DNA from: Candidatus Kariarchaeota archaeon
Lineage (GTDB): Archaea; Asgardarchaeota; Heimdallarchaeia; Heimdallarchaeales; Kariarchaeaceae
Assembly (NCBI GenBank): GCA_016839545.1
Contig: JAEOUB010000059.1
Location: forward strand, 1 to 5,093
Direction: 5' to 3'
Length of the DNA stretch: 5,093 nucleotides
Shown: piece after piece, positions 1 through 5,093 of the stretch
How the letters are laid out: each line of letters starts with the position of its first letter
Position numbering within the stretch: the stretch's first letter is position 1
The notes under the pieces: generated by a model
Database searches by the model: none
Seen by the model: the letters and a program-made list of their open reading frames with translations, nothing else
Told to the model about the DNA's origin: nothing
Position numbers and translations under genes: made by a program

Positions 1-621
1 GAACTTGAATTTCTGCGAGATATGATTGTAAAATATGATCTCATTCTGTTCTCCGATGAGCTATATGCTCCACTGATATTTAATGGGAAGTTTATACCAG
101 CACCAAGTATCCCTGGATTAGAGAAACGGACAATATCACTATATGGGTTCTCCAAAGCATACGGGCTGGCAGGCTATCGTTCAGGTTTTATGCATCTTGG
201 ACCCAATTCAGATGAGCTAAGATATTTGGCATCCCAGTACATGGTATCTCCGTCCCCAATAGCTTCTCTTGTCTGTGAGTATGCTCTGAATCATCCCAAT
301 TCGCAATCATGGGTAATAGCTCTCCGGGAACAATGTCGAAAAACGACGGAATTTGCAGCTGAATTCCTGAATTCAAAAGGAATTTCTACTGGATTTCCAT
401 CAGGTTGTTTTTTCGTTTTCCCAAATATTGAGGTAGATGATGTGGATTTTTCAGCCTTTTTCCTTGAGAATTATGGGGTGCAAACCATTTCAGGGTCAGT
501 GTTTGGGCCGAGTGGAAGAAATCACCTGAGAATCAACTGTGCCACGTCAATCGAGCGACTTAGGGAGGGGCTAAACCGTTTACTTGTCGCTCTGGAAGAA
601 TTTAAACAAATTGAAAATTAA
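1..621 (+). CDS. PLP-dependent class I/II aminotransferase, C-terminal part (5' truncated by window edge)
   Basis: This is the last 206 residues of a fold-type I, pyridoxal-phosphate enzyme that would transfer an amino group between an amino acid and a 2-oxo acid in the cytoplasm. The frame is open from base 1 (GAA CTT GAA), so the ATG at 22 is internal and not the start. Numbering from the first codon in the window, SDELY at 18-22 holds the Asp that pairs with the PLP pyridine nitrogen and the following Tyr. Lys52 in FSKAYGLAGYRSG (bases 154-156) is the Schiff-base lysine, and Arg60 is the expected phosphate-binding arginine. Arg177 in HLRINCATS matches the C-terminal arginine that holds the substrate carboxylate. 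About half of a usual 370-400 residue enzyme is present; the N-terminal cofactor-binding part is off the window. Substrate specificity cannot be read from this fragment. The next gene starts 71 bp downstream on the same strand, with no sign of a shared function. Confidence 0.9.
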   Translation, partial: ELEFLRDMIVKYDLILFSDELYAPLIFNGKFIPAPSIPGLEKRTISLYGFSKAYGLAGYRSGFMHLGPNSDELRYLASQYMVSPSPIASLVCEYALNHPNSQSWVIALREQCRKTTEFAAEFLNSKGISTGFPSGCFFVFPNIEVDDVDFSAFFLENYGVQTISGSVFGPSGRNHLRINCATSIERLREGLNRLLVALEEFKQIEN

Positions 622-626
622 TGGAA

Positions 627-636
627 ATTAATATTG
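627..636 (+). promoter_or_regulatory. Possible TATA-box region of the double-HTH regulator gene
   Basis: The AT-rich segment AATTAATATTG begins just after the aminotransferase stop and is the best TATA-like match in the 71-bp gap. A TATA box here would place transcription start near 655-662, giving a 5' leader of about 30-38 bases before the ATG at 693. A second weaker candidate is AACATTATT at 645-653. No strong Shine-Dalgarno sequence precedes the ATG. The assignment assumes archaeal promoter spacing and is weak. Confidence 0.2.
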
Positions 637-661
637 TGCAATTGAACATTATTCCACTACC

Positions 662-666
662 TTTTT
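662..666 (+). terminator. Possible archaeal T-tract terminator after the aminotransferase gene
   Basis: A run of five T residues preceded by CC lies about 40 bp after the aminotransferase stop and 26 bp before the next start. Archaeal transcription often ends at short T-tracts without a hairpin, and no hairpin is visible here. The tract is short, so this is only a suggestion. Confidence 0.2.
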
Positions 667-692
667 GAACTAATGAAGATCAGTCAACATAT

Positions 693-1799
693 ATGAGCGC
701 ATCTGGTGATGAGATATCCGCAGATCTTTCAGAAAATGAATCCAGGGTATTGTGGGCTTTAATCCGCTATCCTGACCTGACAGACCAAGCGATCCATAGT
801 CTCATTAAAATGAAAAAATCTACCTTCTCAAGCATTAAAGCAAGATTGAGGGAACAAGATTACTTCCAGCGCTACTATGTACCCAATTTCCCTAAAATTG
901 GATTTGAGTTATTCATGATTATGTTTGGGCAACTCAATAGATTCTCAACTTATGATGAGAGAATGAGAATTGCCGGTGATACCATCAAAGGGTTTGTTGA
1001 GGACTTCCATGTTGTAAGTGAATCTAACAAAGCCTTCAATCTCTCAATCTCTGAGAATTTAACAGAGTACTCAAAGAACCAGGAGCAATTCTATCAGATC
1101 TACAGTGAACAGAAATTTCTGACAAGAGAGGGAATGAGATCAGAAGCCTTTCCATTTGAAATCACTCGTGTGCGAACATTCATGGATTATGAAGCGTTGG
1201 TCGCCCGATTATTCAATTTCGAAAGTGCACCATACAGTACTGACCTAATAATACCAACGGGGAGAATAAAAGAGGTCAAATTAAGCAAGGCAGAGAAGAA
1301 AGTCCTTGTTGGTCTTGTTGAATTTCCAGAGGAATCTGATACCCATATTGCTGATGAGGTGGGCGTTTCCCGGAATACGGTTGCGAATGCTAAAAGGAAA
1401 TTCGCAAAGCAGAAGATTGTGTTTCCTAAGATTGTGCCCAACTTAGAGAAATTGGGATTGAAGATCATGGTCTTCACCTATAGAAAATTCAATGCCCGTA
1501 CGACAATGAGCCAGAGAGAGGAAGCCGCAGAACTGGTGAGAAAGAATCTCGCTCCACATTTCTACGTTTCTAAGAACCTAGATGGATTTCTGATTTCTGC
1601 ACACTCTAGTTTCGAAGAGTACAACAGAGCCATGGACGCAGTTATGAGGTACTATCTTCAAAATGACTATATCAGTGAAGAGCCTATCAATTACCAAATC
1701 AGCATTCCAAATATGAATACAATCAAGCACTTTGACTTCCTACCAATGGTCAAGAAGGCATTAGGATTTGATCCTGACAAATCAATTGCAGAGTATTAA
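693..1799 (+). CDS. Putative transcription regulator with duplicated winged-HTH plus alpha/beta domain
   Basis: This 368-residue cytoplasmic protein probably binds DNA. It has two homologous halves: residues 12-174 and 197-359, each 163 residues. Each half opens with an LSxxE..VL..L helix and a helix-turn-helix (about 28-55 and 213-240; the second reads DTHIADEVGVSRNTVANAKR). Each then has a VPN[FL]xK[IL]G segment (63-70 and 248-255) entering a likely alpha/beta ligand or dimerisation domain. A second shared block is FHVVSESNKAFNLSI...EY (105-126) against FYVSKNLDGFLIS...EY (290-310). The layout resembles two fused Lrp/AsnC- or MarR-like units, so one chain could imitate a dimer. The ligand and target genes are not visible. 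No transmembrane segment or metal cluster is seen. The ATG at 693 is the natural start: an upstream ATG at 673 is out of frame, and there is no clear Shine-Dalgarno site. Family-level function is fairly secure; the specific role is unknown. Confidence 0.8.
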   Translation: MSASGDEISADLSENESRVLWALIRYPDLTDQAIHSLIKMKKSTFSSIKARLREQDYFQRYYVPNFPKIGFELFMIMFGQLNRFSTYDERMRIAGDTIKGFVEDFHVVSESNKAFNLSISENLTEYSKNQEQFYQIYSEQKFLTREGMRSEAFPFEITRVRTFMDYEALVARLFNFESAPYSTDLIIPTGRIKEVKLSKAEKKVLVGLVEFPEESDTHIADEVGVSRNTVANAKRKFAKQKIVFPKIVPNLEKLGLKIMVFTYRKFNARTTMSQREEAAELVRKNLAPHFYVSKNLDGFLISAHSSFEEYNRAMDAVMRYYLQNDYISEEPINYQISIPNMNTIKHFDFLPMVKKALGFDPDKSIAEY

Positions 1800-1815
1800 T
1801 TGGGAAATTTCTAAG

Positions 1816-1825
1816 GATTTATTAG
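1816..1825 (+). promoter_or_regulatory. Candidate TATA box for the secreted-protein gene
   Basis: The sequence GATTTATTAG is centred about 25 bp before the GTG at 1846. In archaea a TATA box lies roughly 25-27 bp upstream of transcription start, so this position predicts a transcript beginning at or very near the start codon, that is, a leaderless mRNA. Leaderless transcription would fit the lack of a well-placed Shine-Dalgarno site; the only purine run, TAGGGA at 1829-1834, ends 11 bp from the GTG. The match is short and the call tentative. Confidence 0.3.
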
Positions 1826-1845
1826 AATAGGGATTATTCAAAATT

Positions 1846-2592
1846 GTGTCATTAAGACTTCTATTTCTTCTATCCATACTGCTCGCTATCTCAGGGACTC
1901 CAGTACAAGCTCAACTTCAGAACGGGAATTTCTCATCTGAACTTGATATAGATAGTGCCTATAGATGGAATATCAAGAACTATCAAATTGGAGACAGACG
2001 GGTTGAATTCAAAAGCTCTCCTACAGCCTTCGAGTTTGTCCATGGTTCCAGAGTTGAACTAGTGGTTTTGCAAGATCCATCAGGTGTCGACATAACAAGC
2101 TTTGATACGTTATCAAGTGCAACAGATCTATCCGATTATTTCGATCTTAGATATGATGGATTAAGTTATGATTTCTTTCAAGCAGATCTTCTCTATCTTT
2201 GGATATTCCCCCTCAGAGCAGTAGCAGAAGACGGTTCAAGTGTGAACCTCATCTCTGAGTTCTGGATATTCAATCTTCATAATCTGTTACTGAATGGAGA
2301 GACACTAAAATTAAATGCAACAGTGGATAGTGATTTTGTCACCTCAGACGAGACGGATGATGAGATAATTGTGAATTATGATGATGGTAGTGCAACAATC
2401 CAGGCCAAGGTTGACAAACCCACAGGTCTCTTAAATTCAATTAATTTCGTATCATCGAGCCCTGATTTTAGAATTGAGATTGATAGAAGAGGTGGAGGTT
2501 CTGCATTACCGATTAGTCCTCTACCTGTCATATTTGCACTGATTGCTACTACGTGGATAGTTCGAAGAGTTCGCTCATCTCTTAAACATTGA
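1846..2592 (+). CDS. Secreted protein of unknown function with signal peptide and C-terminal membrane anchor
   Basis: I do not recognise this 248-residue protein. It starts at GTG, which begins directly with a signal peptide: MSLR, a hydrophobic core at about 5-17, then a likely signal-peptidase site after VQA (residues 20-22). The exported part (23 to about 213) has no cysteine and looks beta-rich, with many Asp, Ser and Tyr residues and an acidic patch DETDDE at 168-173. A short Gly-rich linker (GGGSA, 216-220) leads to one transmembrane segment at about 221-239 and a basic tail (RRVRSSLKH). The expected topology is a globular domain outside the cell tethered by the C-terminus with a cytoplasmic tail. 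No catalytic motif or known repeat is visible. It lies 46 bp after the regulator gene, and its last 18 bp overlap the end of mutL on the other strand. Secretion and anchoring are well supported; function is not. Confidence 0.75.
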   Translation: MSLRLLFLLSILLAISGTPVQAQLQNGNFSSELDIDSAYRWNIKNYQIGDRRVEFKSSPTAFEFVHGSRVELVVLQDPSGVDITSFDTLSSATDLSDYFDLRYDGLSYDFFQADLLYLWIFPLRAVAEDGSSVNLISEFWIFNLHNLLLNGETLKLNATVDSDFVTSDETDDEIIVNYDDGSATIQAKVDKPTGLLNSINFVSSSPDFRIEIDRRGGGSALPISPLPVIFALIATTWIVRRVRSSLKH

Positions 2593-4365
2593 TTCCAAAT
2601 CTTTCTTTGATAGCCTGAGTACCGTGGGTCGGCCATGAGCACAAGTCCATGGAAATTTGCATTTGAGGAGTTGTTCAGCAACCTGACGTATCTTCGAGGA
2701 AGAAACAGGGTACCCTGACCGAACTGATCCATGGCAGGCTAGTCGGGAGACTATCCCATACTCTAGACGATCAAGCGGGGTCTCCACAAGGCCGTACTCA
2801 TCGTCTTCAAGTGTCAGGTGTGTAAGAAAATCGGAAATCAATTCAGAGACAGTTTGTGGTGTGGGTTCTTGATCGTAGTATACAGGAACCGAGTGGACAA
2901 GAAGTTTTCCAGGTCCACCATTTGATATCTGAAAACCATATTTTCCGAATGACTCGGAATATTCCAATACTTGGAGTAACTCCGGACCGGTGAGTGAAAC
3001 AGACATAGGTGTCAAGAACTGTTGACGAGAAACATCACGAACATTGCTCTCAGCATAATGTTCGAATTTTACCCTTTCATCAGCAGCATGGACGTCCATC
3101 AGCCAAACTTCGTTGTTGTATGAGACAATACCAAACTTATTCATTACATGACCCAGTACCTGAATCTGGGATGGAGTATCTTCTGCAATTTCTCCAGTAA
3201 ACAGAGAAGTCTGGACAGTTCTAGGTTTACTAGTATCCGCTTCAACATGGGGAGCACTCTGAACAGAGTTTTCGGCTTTCGACCTGGATTGCTGAGATAC
3301 AGATGAAGGAGTCGATTTTGTACGGATACGATTCAGTTTTGCCTTTTGGATCTCTGGGAGCGCGGTATGTTCCTCTAACGCTGAGAGGACAATCTCAGGA
3401 AGATCTTCAATCAAGGTATCTGAGTCCTTGAATCTGATTTCAGACTTTTGGGGATGAATATTGAAGTCAACCTCATCATAAGGTCCAGTTATTTTCAAAA
3501 TAATAATGGGATGAGTATTCCTGAGTAATTGTGATCTGTAGGCTTCCTCAATTGTTGATTGTAGTCTCTTATGCCTGACAGGACGCCCATTGATATTGAT
3601 AAATTGCATCGAACGATCTGATCTGTTGATCATTGGAGATGAAATATATCCCTCTATTTCCCAAATTCCAGGAGAAGACCTAACTGGGAAGAGTTGTTCC
3701 ACAATATCTGGTCCAAATAAATCAAAGAGAACTGCAGCTGTTGTTGTTCGAGATGGCGATTCAAGTCTGTTTATCGTTTTACCAGAAGAATTTTCCTCAT
3801 CTAATTTGAAATGGATATCGGGATACATCAAACAGTAATTTGTCATCAAATCCGAGATACGTTTTCTTTCTGTGTTGGCAGATTTCAGAAATTTCCTTCT
3901 TGCAGGCGTGTTGAAGAATATTGAAGAAACCGTTAAAGAAGTACCATGAGATCTTTCAACCGAATCTGAGGATACAATTTTACCACCTTCAATGATCAGT
4001 TTGTGCCCTTTATCTTCGTCTTTCTTCCGAGAAATCACTTCAACGCGTGACACTGAGGCAATAGAAGCTAGTGCTTCACCTCGAAAACCGAGGGATTCGA
4101 TATTACTAATATCCTCATTTTCAATTTTGCTCGTGGTGTGCAACTCAAAGGCCAGAGATAGGCTATTAGAGGAAATCCCTTCACCATTATCAAAAATCTT
4201 TATTGAATCCCTACCTCCGTCACTGATTGTGACAAAAATTTGAGTGGCTCCTGCATCTATTGAATTTTCAACCAACTCTTTGACAATATTAGTAGGTCGT
4301 TCTACAACTTCTCCTGCTGCGATCCTACTCACGATAGACTCAGGTAGTTTTTTGATCTCAGCTAT
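2575..4365 (-). CDS. mutL: DNA mismatch repair protein MutL (endonuclease type), apparent ATA start
   Basis: MutL is the GHKL ATPase that MutS recruits to a mismatch to license strand removal. Numbering from the GTG at 4332 (585 residues): IAAGEVVERP at 4-13, the N-box KELVENSIDAGA at 18-29, DNGEGI 48-53, LGFRGEAL 81-88, HGTSLTV 129-135 and DEVDFNIHPQKSEIRF 286-301 form the ATPase and transducer domains. A Ser/Thr/Lys-rich linker (about 325-385) contains QTSLF at 374-378. The C-terminal domain has DVHAADERVKFE (413-424), QFLTP (438-442), ACHGSVRSG (532-540), CAHGRP (564-569) and FKR (583-585), the metal-dependent nicking motifs absent from E. coli MutL. Q of DQHA is V and P of CPHGRP is A. 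The conserved family N-terminus (I..LP....) is encoded in frame before the GTG, so I begin at ATA 4365, which overlaps the mutS stop by 8 bp and gives 596 residues. GTG 4332 is the only standard start codon in frame. Identity is certain; the start is not. Confidence 0.95.
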   Translation of the reverse strand: MAEIKKLPESIVSRIAAGEVVERPTNIVKELVENSIDAGATQIFVTISDGGRDSIKIFDNGEGISSNSLSLAFELHTTSKIENEDISNIESLGFRGEALASIASVSRVEVISRKKDEDKGHKLIIEGGKIVSSDSVERSHGTSLTVSSIFFNTPARRKFLKSANTERKRISDLMTNYCLMYPDIHFKLDEENSSGKTINRLESPSRTTTAAVLFDLFGPDIVEQLFPVRSSPGIWEIEGYISSPMINRSDRSMQFININGRPVRHKRLQSTIEEAYRSQLLRNTHPIIILKITGPYDEVDFNIHPQKSEIRFKDSDTLIEDLPEIVLSALEEHTALPEIQKAKLNRIRTKSTPSSVSQQSRSKAENSVQSAPHVEADTSKPRTVQTSLFTGEIAEDTPSQIQVLGHVMNKFGIVSYNNEVWLMDVHAADERVKFEHYAESNVRDVSRQQFLTPMSVSLTGPELLQVLEYSESFGKYGFQISNGGPGKLLVHSVPVYYDQEPTPQTVSELISDFLTHLTLEDDEYGLVETPLDRLEYGIVSRLACHGSVRSGYPVSSSKIRQVAEQLLKCKFPWTCAHGRPTVLRLSKKDLESMFKR

Positions 4366-5093
4366 CTTTAATCAGCCCCTTTAGCTCGCTCAATACCGCT
4401 AGTGCCTCAAGTGGTGTGATTGCTTCAGGATCAATACTTGCAAGCATTGTTATTATCTGACCCTGCAGTGGATTTGGAGGATCGTTTCTTTCACGTTTGA
4501 CGTGAGTTATACTTGACCCGAACCAGTTATCCAGTGAGCTCTGACCATCTTCTGCAAGAACCAGAGCAGAGAGTTTGAAACGTTGTTCACCATCAGGATT
4601 GACTTCTGCAGCCTTACTTTCCAGGAGACTCAGAATCATTCTTCCTCTATCAATTACCTCATCAGGTAAGCCTGAAAGTTTGGCTACCTCCACACCGAAA
4701 CTCTTGTCAGATGATCCTGAGATCAATTTGTGATCAAATATTGGATTATCATTTTCGAATCTAATTGAGAATTGATAGTTCTTTACCGCTGGCAAAATCT
4801 CCTCCAATTCGGATAACTGATGATAGTGGGTAGCTATCAGAGTTTTTGGAGATCTCTCTTTTTTGTGGAGATATTCGGCTATTGACCATGCAATTGCTAG
4901 TCCGTCATAGGTAGACGTTCCTCTCCCCAACTCGTCAGCGATGACTAAACTATGCTCTGTTGAATTGTTGACCAGATTTGCTGCATCAATCATTTCAAGC
5001 ATAAATGTGGATTGACCAGCTACGAGATTGTCTGAAGCACCTATTCGGGTAAATATGCGATCGATCACACCAAGTTCTACCGTTTCAGCAGGC
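4358..5093 (-). CDS. mutS: DNA mismatch repair protein MutS, C-terminal part (5' truncated by window edge)
   Basis: This is the last 244 residues of MutS, the mismatch-recognition ATPase. The frame is open from 5092 (PAETVELG), so the GTG at 5068 is an internal Val in VIDRIFTRIGASDNL. Numbering from 5092: the ABC signature region GQSTFMLEM is at about 26-34, Walker B LVIADELGRGTSTYDG at 49-64 with Asp53/Glu54, and the H-loop ATHYHQLSELE at about 87-97. The helix-turn-helix dimerisation part follows (SFGVEVAKLSGLPDEVIDR, about 131-149). Walker A and the lever, clamp and mismatch-binding domains lie beyond the edge. A linker carries QSSLDNWF (184-191), where bacterial MutS has its beta-clamp motif, and the chain ends with the usual MutS C-terminal helices (QGQIITMLASIDPEAITPLEA and on to LKGLIKDS). 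The tail layout matches the MutS1 repair type, not MutS2, which has an Smr domain. Its stop overlaps the mutL start region, so the two are very likely one transcript with coupled translation; the promoter is outside the window. Confidence 0.95.
   Translation of the reverse strand, partial: PAETVELGVIDRIFTRIGASDNLVAGQSTFMLEMIDAANLVNNSTEHSLVIADELGRGTSTYDGLAIAWSIAEYLHKKERSPKTLIATHYHQLSELEEILPAVKNYQFSIRFENDNPIFDHKLISGSSDKSFGVEVAKLSGLPDEVIDRGRMILSLLESKAAEVNPDGEQRFKLSALVLAEDGQSSLDNWFGSSITHVKRERNDPPNPLQGQIITMLASIDPEAITPLEALAVLSELKGLIKDS
4376..4382 (-). promoter_or_regulatory. Purine-rich Shine-Dalgarno-like site for mutL, inside the mutS 3' end
   Basis: On the - strand AAAGGGG lies inside the last codons of mutS and ends 10 bases before the ATA at 4365. 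Its place fits translation of mutL from the ATA (or the nearby ATC at 4356) better than from the GTG at 4332, which would be over 40 bases away. It is not a perfect match to the usual GGAGGTGA, and the bases also encode Lys-Gly of MutS, so this support is moderate to weak. Confidence 0.3.

Noticed and set aside
188..376. 62-codon open frame on the - strand inside the aminotransferase fragment
   Set aside because: It is antisense to conserved aminotransferase sequence and short, with no features.
1187..1477. 96-codon open frame on the - strand inside the regulator gene
   Set aside because: It is fully antisense to a strongly supported coding region with conserved repeats, and has no motif of its own.
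1783..1804. Short inverted repeat CAATT...AATTG around the regulator stop as a hairpin terminator
   Set aside because: Five AT-rich base pairs with a 10-base loop and no following T-tract are expected by chance in this composition.
2376..2732. 118-codon open frame on the - strand spanning the end of mutL and the secreted-protein gene
   Set aside because: It overlaps two well-supported genes, has no recognisable domain, and its composition looks like a frame shadow.
3590..4243. Open frames on the + strand opposite mutL (82 and 83 codons; also 63 codons at 3009-3200)
   Set aside because: All lie opposite conserved MutL ATPase or nuclease domain codons and show no start signal or family motif.
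4330..4332. GTG at 4332 as the true mutL start
   Set aside because: It would remove the conserved IKKLPESIV segment that precedes IAAGEV in the family, and it lies over 40 bases from the only purine-rich site. It remains the fallback if non-AUG initiation is excluded.
5066..5068. GTG at 5068 as the start of a short MutS-like protein
   Set aside because: The frame stays open to the window edge with MutS-typical sequence (PAETVELG), and an ATPase lacking Walker A would not work alone, so this is an internal Val codon of a truncated gene.

Overview
The window (about 40% GC by eye) reads as a piece of archaeal chromosome, most likely a planktonic Euryarchaeota/Thermoplasmatota-type lineage such as Marine Group II or III. 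This placement is an inference. It rests on AGA/AGG arginine and ATA isoleucine codon use, a double winged-helix regulator of a kind I associate with archaea, short TATA-like gaps with little Shine-Dalgarno signal, a secreted protein with a C-terminal membrane anchor, and a MutS whose clamp-binding motif looks like a PCNA (PIP) box. No 16S rRNA or other definitive marker is present.

Layout: three genes on the + strand face two genes on the - strand. Bases 1-621 hold the C-terminal part of a PLP-dependent fold-type I (class I/II) aminotransferase, cut by the left edge. Bases 693-1799 encode a 368-residue DNA-binding regulator made of two homologous halves, each a helix-turn-helix followed by an alpha/beta domain. 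Bases 1846-2592 encode an unrecognised 248-residue protein with a signal peptide, a globular region and a C-terminal transmembrane anchor. On the - strand, mutS (5093-4358, cut by the right edge) runs directly into mutL (4365-2575). The mutL stop overlaps the end of the secreted-protein gene by 18 bp in a convergent arrangement.

MutS and MutL form the mismatch-repair core. MutS recognises mismatches and recruits MutL. This MutL has the C-terminal endonuclease motifs (DxHA(X)2E(X)4E, ACHGSVRSG, CAHGRP, FKR), so it is of the self-nicking MutL type, not the MutH-dependent E. coli type. The + strand genes have no evident functional link to mismatch repair.

Points worth a second look are the apparent non-AUG (ATA) start of mutL overlapping the mutS stop, the PIP-box-like motif in the MutS tail and QTSLF in the MutL linker, the equal-length internal duplication in the regulator, the convergent overlap that encodes the MutL FKR motif, and the C-terminal anchor of the secreted protein. 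There are no RNA genes, mobile elements, CRISPR arrays or gene-free stretches over 300 bases. No wholly new multi-gene system is evident.
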